64,000 bases of DNA from Pelagicoccus albus. GTDB taxonomy: Bacteria > Verrucomicrobiota > Verrucomicrobiia > Opitutales > Opitutaceae. The stretch spans positions 131,501 through 195,500 of the forward strand of contig NZ_JACHVC010000005.1 in assembly GCF_014230145.1 (NCBI RefSeq). The letters run 5' to 3'. Every line of letters begins with the position of its first letter. Position 1 is the first letter of the stretch. Both the position numbers and the translations under genes were made by a program. The notes below the pieces were generated by a model that saw nothing but the letters and a program-made list of their open reading frames with translations, made no database searches and was not told where the DNA came from. Of this stretch, positions 8,690 through 18,566 are shown piece by piece.

Positions 8690-11422
8690 ATGGCACAGGA
8701 AATCAATCAAGGCTACGACCCGAAGGAAGTTGAAACCAAGTGGTACGCCGCTTGGGAAAAAAACGGCTGCTTCGAAGGTGAAGTGGAAGAGGGCAAAGAT
8801 GCCTATTCCATCATGATCCCGCCTCCCAATGTGACCGGGATCCTGCACATGGGCCACGTGCTCGACAACACCCTGCAAGACATCTTTATCCGTCGGGCCC
8901 GCCTCGAAGGAAAGAGCACGCTCTGGTTTCCCGGCACCGACCACGCCTCTATCGCGACTCAGACCAAGGTGGAGCAGGCCCTTCGCAACGAAGGTACCTC
9001 CCGCCGCGAAATCGGTCGCGAAAAGTTCCTCGAGCGGGCGTGGCAGTGGAGCGACGACCATGGCGGCAAGATCCTGAATCAGCTCAAGAAGCTCGGCGCT
9101 TCCTGCGATTGGCGTCGTACGACTTTCACCATGGACGAAAGCTACGAACGCTCCGTTCGGGCTGCCTTCGTGAAGCTCTTCGAGCGCGGCTACATCTACC
9201 GCGGCAAGCGTTTGGTTAATTGGTGTCCGAGCTCTCAGACCGCACTCTCCAACGAAGAGGTCATCATGAAGCCTCAGAAGGGCAAGTTCTGGAAGATGCG
9301 CTACGAGATCGTCGAGGAGCCAGGCCGCTACATCGAAATTTCCACCACTCGTCCGGAAACAATCATGGGCGATACCGCGGTTGCGGTTCACCCCGAGGAC
9401 GAGCGTTACACGGATCTCGTTGGCAAACATGTTTGGCGTCCCTTTCCACGGGCGGAGATTCCCATCGTCGCGGATCGCGCGGTTGAGAAAGATTTTGGAA
9501 CGGGAGCTTTGAAGGTAACTCCTGCTCACGACCAGGTCGACTTCGACATCGGCAAGCGTCACGATCTTCCCTTGATCGACGTCATGAATCCGGACGGCAC
9601 GCTCAGCGATGCGGCCGGACCGGAGTTCGCTGGCATGGAGCGTTTCGCGGCTCGCAAGGCTGCCGCCAAGAAGCTCGAAGAGCTCGGTTTGCTGGTCGAT
9701 ACGGAAGATTATGAAAACAACGTAGGCTTCTCCGAGCGCGCCGACGTACCCATCGAACCGCGTCTCTCCGAGCAATGGTACTTGAAGTACCCGAAGGTCG
9801 AAGAAGCGAAGGCTGCGGTTGAGAAGGGGATCATCAAGTTCCACCCGAAGCGTTGGGAAAAGGTTTACCTCCATTGGCTCAACAACATCCAGGACTGGTG
9901 CATCAGCCGACAACTCTGGTGGGGGCAACGTATCCCTGTCTGGTACAAGAAGGGCGAGGATCGTCTCGACCCCAAGAACTGGCACGTTTCGGTCGATGGA
10001 CCAAGCGATCCGGAAAATTGGGAGCAGGATGAGGACGCGCTCGATACCTGGGCATCTTCCTACATCTGGCCTTTCGCTACTTTCGGCTGGCCAAACGAAG
10101 ACGAGAAGACGCTCAAGGAGCTCGCTCATTTCTATCCGACCAGCACCTTGGTCACTGGCTTCGATATCATTTTCTTCTGGGTGGCTCGCATGATCATGGC
10201 TGGCCTGGAGCTTTACGGAGAAGACAAGAAAGAGCTTACGGACGACGAGATCGCGGCAAGAATCCCATTCAAGGACATCTTCATCCACGGCCTCATTCGG
10301 GACTCCAAGGGACGCAAGATGTCCAAGACCTTGGGCAATTCGCCTGATCCGCTCGACTTGATCGAGCGCTTCGGTGCGGATGGACTGCGATTTGGCATCA
10401 TCAATATTGCGCCAAGTGGTTCGGATATCCTCTTCTCCGAAGAGCGTATCGAGATTGGTCGTAACTTCTGCAACAAGCTTTGGAATGCCTGCCGATTCCG
10501 TCAGATGAACGGAGCGGTCGATTCCAACGCCTCGCTTGACGCGATCCTAGGTCGCCTCAAAACGTCGCCGCTCGACGGATACAGCAACTGGATCCTGTCT
10601 CGCTTGCTGGAGACTATGCGTGAGATCGAAGGTCAGTTCGCCAAGTTCGAAATGCACCAGCTTACCCATTCGCTCTACAACTTCGTTTGGGGAGATTTCT
10701 GCGACTGGTACGTGGAAGCGGCAAAGGCACTTCTGCAAAAGAAGGAAGACCCACGCCACGACATGGCTCTCGCAGTATCCGACTTGGCTATACGCCAAGC
10801 GCTTCAATTGCTTCATCCGGTCATGCCGCACATCACCGAAGAACTCTGGCATGCTATGGGTTACTGCGAGGAGGGTGCCTACATTCAGGATACCGTTCTT
10901 CTGAGTGCAGATGAATTGGCGGCCAAACTCGCCGAAGCGGGAGTCGTGGTAGATACGACCGCCGCTAATGACGTGGAGCAGGTTAAGGAACTTATTACCA
11001 AAGCCCGTTCGGTTAAGTCCGAGTACAATGTTGCTTCCAAGCGTGACGTGACCCTGTTCGTAAGCGCGACCGATGAAGCCAGCTCAAAAATCGTGTCCGA
11101 AAACTTGGATACGATCAAGAAGCTCGCCGGAGCGGCTACAATCGAGCTCAAGGATTCAGTCGATGGATGCCCGGGTGCGGTAAGCACGCTCGGCACTGTC
11201 TACCTCGATCTCTCCAGCGCTATCGACGTGGCTGCCGAAAAGGAGCGTTTGAGCAAAGAGCTCGAAAAGCTGAACAAGCAGGTCGCTGCGGGCGAAGGAA
11301 AGCTCAAGAATCCGAAGTTCGTGGACAAGGCTCCGGCCAATGTGGTCGAAGGGGCTCGCAAGCAGCTGGCAGAGACAGTCGCCAAGCGCGACGAAATCGC
11401 CCGCTTGCTGGAAAGCCTGTAG
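8690..11422 (+). CDS. valS: Valyl-tRNA synthetase
   Basis: This 910-residue class I aminoacyl-tRNA synthetase charges tRNA-Val. The HIGH motif appears as HMGH (53-56, in PNVTGILHMGHVL) and the KMSKS motif as KMSKT (543-546). The CP1 editing domain includes TTRPETIMGDTAVAVHP and GTDHASIATQ. An anticodon-binding domain follows, and the C-terminus is a Lys/Glu-rich coiled-coil arm (about 845-910), typical of ValRS. Length fits the family. No Shine-Dalgarno sequence precedes the ATG. A rho-independent terminator follows at 11461. A long antisense frame inside the gene is an artefact. Confidence 0.97.
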   Translation: MAQEINQGYDPKEVETKWYAAWEKNGCFEGEVEEGKDAYSIMIPPPNVTGILHMGHVLDNTLQDIFIRRARLEGKSTLWFPGTDHASIATQTKVEQALRNEGTSRREIGREKFLERAWQWSDDHGGKILNQLKKLGASCDWRRTTFTMDESYERSVRAAFVKLFERGYIYRGKRLVNWCPSSQTALSNEEVIMKPQKGKFWKMRYEIVEEPGRYIEISTTRPETIMGDTAVAVHPEDERYTDLVGKHVWRPFPRAEIPIVADRAVEKDFGTGALKVTPAHDQVDFDIGKRHDLPLIDVMNPDGTLSDAAGPEFAGMERFAARKAAAKKLEELGLLVDTEDYENNVGFSERADVPIEPRLSEQWYLKYPKVEEAKAAVEKGIIKFHPKRWEKVYLHWLNNIQDWCISRQLWWGQRIPVWYKKGEDRLDPKNWHVSVDGPSDPENWEQDEDALDTWASSYIWPFATFGWPNEDEKTLKELAHFYPTSTLVTGFDIIFFWVARMIMAGLELYGEDKKELTDDEIAARIPFKDIFIHGLIRDSKGRKMSKTLGNSPDPLDLIERFGADGLRFGIINIAPSGSDILFSEERIEIGRNFCNKLWNACRFRQMNGAVDSNASLDAILGRLKTSPLDGYSNWILSRLLETMREIEGQFAKFEMHQLTHSLYNFVWGDFCDWYVEAAKALLQKKEDPRHDMALAVSDLAIRQALQLLHPVMPHITEELWHAMGYCEEGAYIQDTVLLSADELAAKLAEAGVVVDTTAANDVEQVKELITKARSVKSEYNVASKRDVTLFVSATDEASSKIVSENLDTIKKLAGAATIELKDSVDGCPGAVSTLGTVYLDLSSAIDVAAEKERLSKELEKLNKQVAAGEGKLKNPKFVDKAPANVVEGARKQLAETVAKRDEIARLLESL

Positions 11423-11460
11423 GCGAAGCTTTACTGATCCTTGGATTGGTTGAATTTACG

Positions 11461-11495
11461 AAAGGCGTTTCGACTGAAGTCGGAGCGCCTTTTTT
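11461..11495 (+). terminator. Rho-independent terminator of valS
   Basis: AAGGCG, a small mismatch, CGACT, a two-base loop region and AGTCG, then CGCCTT and a run of Ts. The stem has an internal bulge. It sits 38 bases after the valS stop and just before the stop of the convergent amidohydrolase. Confidence 0.8.
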
Positions 11496-11499
11496 GTAT

Positions 11500-12915
11500 T
11501 CACATTTCAGGTATGGGCGTACCTTGAGCAGCCAGGGCTTCGAGCACGCGTTGCTGAGTGGCTTCGAAAGAAGCTTCGCGAGCCTCGGATTTTAGCCGTT
11601 CTATTCCCGCCGCATCGTAGAGTTCCCCGTGAAGAATCACTGCTGAAAGATCGCGCAGGTGCTCGATATTCGCCAGAGGGTTGCCCTTTACGAGGATTAG
11701 ATCTGCGTCGAAGCCGGGTAGGATCTTGCCGATAGAATCTGATAAACCAAGCGCTTCCGCGGCGGTGGTCGTCGTGGTTTTCAAGATTTGCTCGGGAGTC
11801 AGCCCTGCTTTGTCCAAAAGCTCGAGTTCCTGCAAAAGGGCGTCACCGGGGATGTTTGTGAATATGCCAGCGTCGCTGCCGGCTACCAGAGGGATCTCGT
11901 GATCTTGGAAAACTTTGGTCGCTTTGAGGTAAAACTCGGAGAATTCGATTCGAGTGTCGCGTGGTTGCTTAGACCAGCGACGAAAGACCATTTGTTCGAA
12001 GGAGTTGATGAATGGATTCAGGAAATCGACGTTAGGACGTTTCAGGTATTCGCCTTGGCTGGCCGCGACACGGAGCAAATTTTCGTGGGCTACGAGGGTA
12101 GGGGTAATCACCGCTCCTTCATCCGCGATCTTGGCGGCCAAGGCTTCCAGCTTTTCTACGTCGAGATCGTCTCGTAAGGCGTGCCAGACGATGCTTTCCA
12201 TATGTTCGATACATTGGAAGTGATCTTCGAGAATTTCGTCGAAATGGATACGAAATGGCTTTTCGTAGGGGATACCTTCATCTCTGAAACCCTCCGGTGT
12301 GTGTCCCGTCAGTTTCATGCCGAGAAGTTCTGCTTCCTCAACCAAAGCCTCGTAGGCCTCTCGGTTCAGATTCGAGTAAACCTTGATCAAATCGTAGCCT
12401 TTTTCTTTCTGGGCACGTGCCTCTGCTCGAGCTTCCTCCGCGGTATGGATCAGCTTGTGGTTTAATTGGGCGTTGGGTCCGGGTGAGTTCACGATGGGAC
12501 CGGTGGTTATCAATCGAGGTCCAACCATTTCACCAGCCGCTATCATTTTGGCTGCTTCTAGGTGAAAGGGCATGCCGGACATGTTTCTCACCGTGGTGAC
12601 TCCGAAAGCTGGATACGCTTTCAAATCGGCGGGACCCCATACATGTACGTGCATATCGATAAGTCCGGGCAAAAGAAAAAGTCCATTACCTTTCAATATT
12701 TCAGAGTTCTCAGGAGCGACTATTTCTTGGCTCGGACCGACCTGGACAATCATGCCGTTTTCGATCAAAACGGAGTAACCGAACTTCGCCTCGGCGACTT
12801 CATCCGCCATGCTTATCAAGGATACGTCTTTGATCAGGAGCGAATCGGCGGAGATGATCGTGACGGGTCCTAAACTTAATATAAGGGCTAGAGAGAGGAG
12901 GCTCTTTGTAAGCAT
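11500..12915 (-). CDS. Secreted metal-dependent amidohydrolase (imidazolonepropionase-like)
   Basis: This 471-residue protein has a signal peptide ending near residue 23. Amidohydrolase-superfamily metal ligands are in place: HVH (89-91, in GLIDMHVHVWG), a probable carboxylated Lys in LIKVYSN, His in TGHTPEG and CIEHMES, and Asp in VAGSDAG. The last part, FDADLILVKGNPLANI, is the typical closing beta-sandwich. Characterised relatives include Xaa-Arg dipeptidases and other periplasmic peptidases or cyclic amide hydrolases, so substrate assignment is not possible here. It converges with valS and is followed upstream by the phosphatase-superfamily gene at 12962 on the same strand. Confidence 0.85.
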   Translation of the reverse strand: MLTKSLLSLALILSLGPVTIISADSLLIKDVSLISMADEVAEAKFGYSVLIENGMIVQVGPSQEIVAPENSEILKGNGLFLLPGLIDMHVHVWGPADLKAYPAFGVTTVRNMSGMPFHLEAAKMIAAGEMVGPRLITTGPIVNSPGPNAQLNHKLIHTAEEARAEARAQKEKGYDLIKVYSNLNREAYEALVEEAELLGMKLTGHTPEGFRDEGIPYEKPFRIHFDEILEDHFQCIEHMESIVWHALRDDLDVEKLEALAAKIADEGAVITPTLVAHENLLRVAASQGEYLKRPNVDFLNPFINSFEQMVFRRWSKQPRDTRIEFSEFYLKATKVFQDHEIPLVAGSDAGIFTNIPGDALLQELELLDKAGLTPEQILKTTTTTAAEALGLSDSIGKILPGFDADLILVKGNPLANIEHLRDLSAVILHGELYDAAGIERLKSEAREASFEATQQRVLEALAAQGTPIPEM

Positions 12916-12961
12916 GGAAACTGTAGTTGAAACCTGGTGAGTGAAATCGTTGCTAAGTCTG

Positions 12962-14044
12962 CTAGACAGATCCCTCTCGCTTGCGGGTCAGGTATTGGCT
13001 GGAAAAGTCAATTTTTAGTTCCGCCCATAGAGGGAGATGGTCTGACATTTGATGGGTGCGCCAATAGGTTTTGTAGTAGCGAGCTTGCCCTTTCTCATCC
13101 CTGATCTTTCCACGAGTGTTCCGCAGGTAGGCTTCTCCCATTTGTTCGATGTAGAGTGCCTGGTCGGCTTCGGTGTAGATATGTTTGAAATAATCGAAGA
13201 CACCGGCTCTCCCGGTCCAGTCGAGTCTGTCTTTTTGGATACGGAAAGCAATTTGGTCGTAGCAGCGGTTTTGGGCTGCATTGGTGACGAACTCTCGATG
13301 GCTATCTGGAATCGTGAATCCGCCCGTTTTCGTGAGCTCTCCAAAGGCTCCGTTTTCGTTGCTGGAAAAAATGTTGAAGTCGCCCAGCAGGATGAGGTTT
13401 CGCGACCAAGCGGTGGGATCCTGCGTTCGCTTTTTGAGGAACTTTGCGATCTTGCGGATTTCTTCGATGCGGTCGGCCGGCTCGATTCCTCCGCGGGACG
13501 GCTCGCGGCCCCAGAGAATGTGAGCGGAGCAGAGCATGAAGTTGGACCAGCCTGCTTTGAAGCCGCAGATGTAAGGGGTTCGCCAAATTTGGCTGGCGGG
13601 CCGTTGCGTGCCATCCTCCGCTTTTACGTCCGGCAGCACCAGTTCTCCGGCAAGTCCTCCAAATGAGACCTTTCGGGAGTCGTAGAGGTAGACCATGCGC
13701 TCGTTGTTTCCTTGGCGACCTTCGGTCGTATCGCTGATCAGCGGTTTCCAAAACGGGCCGAGGATGGATAGGACTCTATTTAAGGCTTTCAGGTCGCGAT
13801 AGACCTCTTGGATTGCGACGATGTCGAAGCGGGAAATGATCTCGGCGATGTAGTAGATCGCTTCGTCGGAGCGTTCCCCGTAGGCAGGCTTATCGAAGTC
13901 CCGAATATTCCAAGTGGCTACGAGGAGATTCGAATCGGTAGTTTTATCAGGGATTTCTCTTAGTGCCTCTTTGAGCAATAGGAGGCGATCTATGGTTCTG
14001 CGGCCGCTTACGCTACGGGCATCTATTCCGTGGTAAAATGACAT
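12962..14044 (-). CDS. Endonuclease/exonuclease/phosphatase family protein
   Basis: This 360-residue protein has all the motifs of the DNase I/exonuclease III/inositol phosphatase superfamily: LVATWNIRDF, DIVAIQEVYRD (catalytic Glu), MLCSAHILWG, LLGDFNIFSS (Asp and Asn), RCYDQIAF and MSDHLPLWAEL (final Asp-His pair). It cleaves phosphodiester or phosphomonoester bonds by family, and the substrate is unknown. There is no signal peptide, so it is probably cytoplasmic. The gap to the amidohydrolase start downstream is 46 bases, so the two could be cotranscribed. Confidence 0.88.
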   Translation of the reverse strand: MSFYHGIDARSVSGRRTIDRLLLLKEALREIPDKTTDSNLLVATWNIRDFDKPAYGERSDEAIYYIAEIISRFDIVAIQEVYRDLKALNRVLSILGPFWKPLISDTTEGRQGNNERMVYLYDSRKVSFGGLAGELVLPDVKAEDGTQRPASQIWRTPYICGFKAGWSNFMLCSAHILWGREPSRGGIEPADRIEEIRKIAKFLKKRTQDPTAWSRNLILLGDFNIFSSNENGAFGELTKTGGFTIPDSHREFVTNAAQNRCYDQIAFRIQKDRLDWTGRAGVFDYFKHIYTEADQALYIEQMGEAYLRNTRGKIRDEKGQARYYKTYWRTHQMSDHLPLWAELKIDFSSQYLTRKREGSV

Positions 14045-14494
14045 GGAAAGGGAGGTTCAGAGTTGGAAGGCTTTTCGATGGTGCCTGTTTCCCAACTCAT
14101 TGTCACGCTCCGCTTTCAGACAATTACACCACGAAAAAAGACGCCACGAATAAAGTGCCCCGCGACTAAACTTTCCTATGGATCCTCGCATGCCGTGTAG
14201 GGACGAATCTCATTTCGTCGATGACTGAACCATCCATTTCCGTCAAATTCTGATCAGCATGGCATTACGTTTTGGTGGTAACGAAGCAGGGTGAATCTCC
14301 TAATTTTTTCAGATCTCCTAGGTGACTCTCCTTCGGTGCTCATTTACTTTCTTATGTTCAAAACCTCAGTTTTGTATAAATAAATTCTATATCGGGTGTC
14401 ACACCTGTAAAAGGGCTCAAATAAAGTAGGTTCGATATATCACGTGTTAAACGGGCAGCTAAGGCGGCCGTGGTAGTAGGGGGCAACGATCTAT
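14045..14494. other. Intergenic region with repeat-like elements
   Basis: This 450-base gap separates divergent genes. It holds a direct-repeat-like stretch around 14127-14156 (CACCACGAA... GCCACGAATAAAG), a GTAG-headed hairpin at 14197-14219 and an AT-rich block near 14360-14400 that probably carries the promoter of the PilJ/chemoreceptor pair. No RNA gene or riboswitch was recognised. Confidence 0.5.
14197..14219. repeat. GTAG-headed palindrome (REP-like)
   Basis: GTAGG is followed by GACGAA, a short loop and TTCGTC. The layout resembles the doublet at 7543, but the stem sequence differs. It is intergenic. Confidence 0.5.
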
Positions 14495-15373
14495 ATGAAA
14501 AATCCACTTACTACCATCCTCCTCATCGCACTTGTAATTTCATCTTCTCTCCGAGCTGAGGTACCGACAGCTGCTGAGAGCGGACGCATCCTAAACCTAT
14601 CGGGACGCCAACGAATGTTATCGCAGAAAATGACGAAAGAGCTCCTTTTCACAGCGGTAATGCCTCAGTCCAGCGCGAATCTGGAACACGCCGAGCAAAC
14701 AGTGAAGCTCTTTAACGATACCTTATATAGTCTGCGTGACGGCAATACGGAGCTGGGTCTCCCTGCAACCACTGATCCGCGTATTTTGCGTCAGATCGGA
14801 AAAGTAGACGAATTATGGATACAGTATCGAACAGTAGTGGAAGGTATCATTGCTAGTAGATCTATCGCCGAATCAGATGTAGCTGCAATCGCTAAACTGA
14901 ATCTCCCGCTTCTCAAGGAGATGAACAAGTGTGTGACTCTCTATGAACGGCAAGCGAGCGGGGCATCAATGCAAGGGAATCCGGCCCTCGCTGTCGCAGT
15001 GAACCTTTCGGGAAAGCAGCGCATGCTCTCTCAAAAGATGACTAAAGAGCTGCTGCTGATCACCTACGGGTTCGATACTGAAACCAACATGCTTCTGCTC
15101 ACGGAGACTTACAGCCTTTTCGATCGGACTTTAACAGGGCTGGAAAGAGGGGACGATTTACTAGAGCTTTCCGCTGCGGTTAACACTCCTGAGATATTGC
15201 AGCAACTTGAGGTGGTTAAGTCGGTTTGGGCCAAGTATCTACCTGTAGTGAAGTCTGCTGCTGATGGAGAGGAAATAAGTGCTGAAAGGCTGGTTCTAAT
15301 CCAGAAGCTGAACATGACCCTTCTTAAGGAAATGAACAAGGCTGTCGGGATGTACGCTGAGCTTGCTTCGTAG
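14495..15373 (+). CDS. Secreted protein with two tandem PilJ-N (type IV pili MCP sensor) domains
   Basis: After a signal peptide (MKNPLTTILLIALVISSSLRA) the 292-residue protein consists of two copies of one helical module. Copy 1 begins LSGRQRMLSQKMTKELL (about 34-50) and copy 2 begins LSGKQRMLSQKMTKELL (about 171-187). They end in LLKEMNKCVTLYE and LLKEMNKAVGMYA respectively. This is the PilJ-N/NIT-like four-helix module normally found as the periplasmic sensor of chemoreceptors, here free of any membrane or signalling part. The chemoreceptor gene starts 32 bases downstream, so it is probably a periplasmic ligand-binding partner (inference). Direct ligand evidence is lacking. Confidence 0.82.
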   Translation: MKNPLTTILLIALVISSSLRAEVPTAAESGRILNLSGRQRMLSQKMTKELLFTAVMPQSSANLEHAEQTVKLFNDTLYSLRDGNTELGLPATTDPRILRQIGKVDELWIQYRTVVEGIIASRSIAESDVAAIAKLNLPLLKEMNKCVTLYERQASGASMQGNPALAVAVNLSGKQRMLSQKMTKELLLITYGFDTETNMLLLTETYSLFDRTLTGLERGDDLLELSAAVNTPEILQQLEVVKSVWAKYLPVVKSAADGEEISAERLVLIQKLNMTLLKEMNKAVGMYAELAS

Positions 15374-15405
15374 CCTAGACCAGAATCTCGCGAATACCCC
15401 GCCCC

Positions 15406-17118
15406 ATGACTATTTATAACAAGCAGAAGCTGAACATGGTTGTAGCTGTCGGCTTCATGCTGGCACTCGCTGTGGTGGCCGTTTTTTTCCTACATAGCAT
15501 TTCTGACAAATCCCAAGAGCTGGCAAACGCGACAGAAGGACAGGCTTCCCGCTCCTTGCTCTCAGTACAAGAGATTGAAGACAATTTGCAGCGAACGGTA
15601 GAAGTTCAAAAAGAGAGCCTTGCTCAGCAAAGGGAAGTCGAAAGACAAATCCTTTTGCTAGGCGAGCGAGTCGATGCGCTCTCCGCTGAATTCAATCGAG
15701 TCGCTCAAGACATGGAGGAAACGAGTCGCAAAGTTCGGATCGTTTCGATGAAGGCTTCAGATTTAAATGAGGTGATAAGCGATTCGGTAGAGGATCTATC
15801 TTTGGCGTTTGAAGCTCTCCCGGAAGGTGACGTTCGCTTCGATTTGGAAGACGTCTGTGACGAGCTTTATGACAGCCAGGATCTACTGCAAAAAGAGGTC
15901 ATTTTGAGTCTGCAAGGGTCAAGCCGCTCCATTGACGATTTTCGAGAGAAGATAGCCTCCACCGCTAGTGCGATGGCATCGCTATCGCAAATAACTCATG
16001 AGCAAATTGCTATGGTCAAAGTAGCTAGCGACCAGTCTGAGGAGACGAGTCTTTTAGCTAACAACGCTATTAAGCTCACGCATTCCACGGTTGAAGACCA
16101 ATCCTCTGTGTTAGCTCGTAGCAAGAAAACAGCGAATGAACTAAAGGCCTCAACGAAGTCGAGCCAAGTAGCTCTGATTGCAGTTAGTGTTTCGGCAATA
16201 ATAGTTCTCGTTTTCGCAACCTGTTTGATTGGGCGAAGTATCGTGAAAGGACTCACGGCCCTTCTCGATTCGCTCATGCACAACAAGGACGACACCATTG
16301 TTTCGAGCGACGAAGTATCACGTATAAGCGGTGCTCTGGCATCGAGTTCTGAACAGCTTGCGAGAGTAAGTGAGGAGACATCCGCTGGAGTTGTTGAGGT
16401 TCGCTCCATGAGCGAGATGAACGCTCAAAAAGCGGAAGAAGCGAAAGACCACGCCGACGAGGCGGTCGCCTCTACCGAAGAAATGTTTGAGAGGATGGAA
16501 CGTTTGCAGAGCGCTATGGATGAAATTAGCGCCTCCAGCTCGGAGATAGGTGGAATTCTATCCAACATCGAAGATGTCGCCTTCCAAACGAATTTGCTGG
16601 CCCTAAACGCCGCAGTGGAAGCGGCGCGAGCAGGAGAAGCCGGGGCTGGTTTTGCGGTCGTGGCCGATGAAGTGAGAGCATTGGCGATCCGTAGTTCTGA
16701 GGCGGCTAAAAAGACAGCTGAAGTGATTTCACGAACTCAGAAATTGACTGAGGAAGGTTCAAACAACTGCAGTATCGCTACCACCAGCTTACAAGGTGTT
16801 CTGGAAAAAATGGGAGTTATGCACGAGAGCTTCGGTTCAATAGTCTCTGCATCGGCAGAACAACTACAGGGAATGGTCAGTCTAAGTACTTCGATTAGAG
16901 ACGTAGAGTCGCTCTCGACCGAGCTGAAAGAAAAGTCTCAAAATGCCTCTCATGCGTCCAACAGCTTAAATGGCCAGATCGAAAATCTAGACGGCCAAAT
17001 CGCGGAACTCGAGCTGATGCTGAAAGGCTCCCGGAGCGGCCCCAACTCCTCAGACGCGGACCTTGACGATTTTCAAGTCAAAGATCGCTCTGGAGTGTCT
17101 GAGCTCTCTCTTAACTGA
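15406..17118 (+). CDS. Methyl-accepting chemotaxis protein with long helical periplasmic domain
   Basis: This 570-residue chemoreceptor has TM1 at about 10-30, a long Gln/Glu-rich predicted coiled-coil periplasmic region to about 245 and TM2 at about 250-273 ([20 protein letters not shown]). The cytoplasmic domain carries the near-invariant hairpin tip: [20 protein letters not shown], then [19 protein letters not shown]. The periplasmic part is not a recognisable Cache or PilJ domain. The preceding gene encodes a secreted double PilJ-N protein, so sensing may be split between two polypeptides. The start lies after a C-rich sequence (ACCCCGCCCC) with no Shine-Dalgarno sequence. Confidence 0.9.
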   Translation: MTIYNKQKLNMVVAVGFMLALAVVAVFFLHSISDKSQELANATEGQASRSLLSVQEIEDNLQRTVEVQKESLAQQREVERQILLLGERVDALSAEFNRVAQDMEETSRKVRIVSMKASDLNEVISDSVEDLSLAFEALPEGDVRFDLEDVCDELYDSQDLLQKEVILSLQGSSRSIDDFREKIASTASAMASLSQITHEQIAMVKVASDQSEETSLLANNAIKLTHSTVEDQSSVLARSKKTANELKASTKSSQVALIAVSVSAIIVLVFATCLIGRSIVKGLTALLDSLMHNKDDTIVSSDEVSRISGALASSSEQLARVSEETSAGVVEVRSMSEMNAQKAEEAKDHADEAVASTEEMFERMERLQSAMDEISASSSEIGGILSNIEDVAFQTNLLALNAAVEAARAGEAGAGFAVVADEVRALAIRSSEAAKKTAEVISRTQKLTEEGSNNCSIATTSLQGVLEKMGVMHESFGSIVSASAEQLQGMVSLSTSIRDVESLSTELKEKSQNASHASNSLNGQIENLDGQIAELELMLKGSRSGPNSSDADLDDFQVKDRSGVSELSLN

Positions 17119-17140
17119 CGTAGTTGAACTTTGGGTGCGG

Positions 17141-17174
17141 GTAGCGACCAGCCAGATGGCCGGACGATGCTACC
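17141..17174. repeat. GTAG-headed imperfect palindrome between convergent genes
   Basis: GTAGCGACCAGCC, AGAT, then GGCCGGACG form an imperfect stem behind a GTAG head. An outer GGTAGC/GCTACC pair (17140-17145 and 17169-17174) closes it. The element overlaps the stop codon of the aldolase gene and could act as a terminator. Confidence 0.5.
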
Positions 17175-18456
17175 TTCCAAGGAAGGCCACCTTCAACTCG
17201 TCGATGGCAGGATCGTCCATTTCGACCAAGCCTCCCAAGGCGTAGGCGTCGATGAGGGAGCCGGCGCTGAACTCTGCTACTTCCAGGCGATCGTAGGCTT
17301 CCAGTAAGGATTTACCAACTACAAGCACAGCTTCGTTCTCGATCAAGATAACCGGGCTGTCCTCGCCGATAACCCCTGATACAGCTGCTTCGTCGGTGTA
17401 TTGGGCTCCGAAAGGGAGAGTCGGAATATCCCGCAGCAAAATGTAACTTTCTGGAATCGTCCGAGTCGCAAAAGGCGTGTCGGTCAGACAGAAGGCGGCG
17501 CTAGAAGGAGGTTGAGCGGTGATGATTGAGTTGATCCACGGATGGTCGCGGTAGACGCGCTCGTGGAGTTGGACCGCTCGGCTAGGGAGCTTTCCGCGTT
17601 CGCGTTGTCCGTCTTTTATCAATACGACTTCCGAGACATCGAGGAGCTGCCTGTCGACTGCGGTTGGGCTGATGAGGAAACTGTTTTCGTCCAACCTGGC
17701 GGAAACGACGCCTTCTAGGCTGGAGACGAGTTGATGGCGGTAGGCGCGATGCATGATCTCGCAAATATGGTGACGCAGTGCTTTTTCTTCGCTCGTGCGT
17801 TCAGTCGGATCGAACTCAGGGAGAAGGTGCTTTCTCTGGTGACGAAGATCGACTTGCTCTTGGGAAAGCTCTTTCACTTTGCCAAGACGTTTAGCCTTGA
17901 TGGCGAGCCGTCCGCAGAACTCCAAGGTCTCGAAACGTGAGAAGGCGTCCAGCATGTCTTTTCCGCCACAGACCACGCCATGATTTTCTAGGAGCACGGA
18001 ATCATTTCCACGGGCAAAGGTCTCGGCGATATTCTCACCTAGCTTAGCGCTGCCGGGGAGGGCGTAGGGGGCGAAGTCCACGTTTTGGCAGACTTCATAA
18101 GCCTGTGGGATGATCCGAGTAGGAGGCGCCTTGCGTACGATGCTGTAGGATACCAGAGCGGAGGGATGGGCATGAACAATGGCCTTAATGTCTGGCCGGG
18201 CATCGTAGATGGCCTTGTGGAAAGGGAACTCGGATGAAGGGCGATGCCGCCCGCTTACAGTTCCGTCCGGCAGTACCTTCACTATGTCGTGCCAGGTTAG
18301 AGATCCTTTGTCCACGCTGGCTGGAGTAATCCAAATGGTCCCGTCCGGTTCTTTGATAGAGATGTTGCCACCTGATGTGGTGGTCATGCCGAACTGGTAA
18401 ATGCGATCCATGATGCTGAGCAACTGTTCGCGTGGATGAAGGAAATCAAAGTTCAT
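17170..18456 (-). CDS. Class II aldolase/adducin family protein with duplicated domain
   Basis: This 428-residue cytoplasmic protein contains two aldolase/adducin domains. The first (about 1-205) keeps metal-site motifs AIVHAHPSALVSYS and VLLENHGVVCGG, as in L-fuculose-phosphate and L-ribulose-phosphate handling enzymes. The second (about 225-428) has the same fold pattern but lacks the His residues: IITAQPPSSAAF replaces the HAHP segment, and ILIENEAVLVVG replaces the ENHG segment. The second half is therefore probably a non-catalytic copy. Substrate is unknown. An upstream C-rich motif (AACCCACAGCTT) precedes the ATG. Confidence 0.85.
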   Translation of the reverse strand: MNFDFLHPREQLLSIMDRIYQFGMTTTSGGNISIKEPDGTIWITPASVDKGSLTWHDIVKVLPDGTVSGRHRPSSEFPFHKAIYDARPDIKAIVHAHPSALVSYSIVRKAPPTRIIPQAYEVCQNVDFAPYALPGSAKLGENIAETFARGNDSVLLENHGVVCGGKDMLDAFSRFETLEFCGRLAIKAKRLGKVKELSQEQVDLRHQRKHLLPEFDPTERTSEEKALRHHICEIMHRAYRHQLVSSLEGVVSARLDENSFLISPTAVDRQLLDVSEVVLIKDGQRERGKLPSRAVQLHERVYRDHPWINSIITAQPPSSAAFCLTDTPFATRTIPESYILLRDIPTLPFGAQYTDEAAVSGVIGEDSPVILIENEAVLVVGKSLLEAYDRLEVAEFSAGSLIDAYALGGLVEMDDPAIDELKVAFLGR

Positions 18457-18566
18457 AAGCTGTGGGTTATGGGGTACAATTAACGCAGTCCTTCGCCTCT
18501 CACAACTCAGATTATCGTAAATCCCACTCTGATCGTCAGAAGGTCAATCTAAACGGGCTAAGTCGC

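Noticed and set aside
8438-10288. A 616-residue minus-strand open frame
   Set aside because: It lies almost wholly antisense to valS, whose motifs are unmistakable. The protein has no recognisable domain and overlaps the start of the isomerase gene. It is a codon-bias shadow.
13049-13666. A 205-residue plus-strand frame
   Set aside because: Antisense to the endonuclease/exonuclease/phosphatase gene, whose catalytic motifs are all present on the other strand.
14360-14494. Sigma-28 type promoter before the PilJ/chemoreceptor pair
   Set aside because: Words like TCAAATAAA and CGATAT occur, but the spacing does not match the sigma-28 consensus.
14300-14494. Cyclic di-GMP riboswitch upstream of the PilJ gene
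   Set aside because: Short matches only; the conserved GEMM core and its tetraloop receptor were not found.
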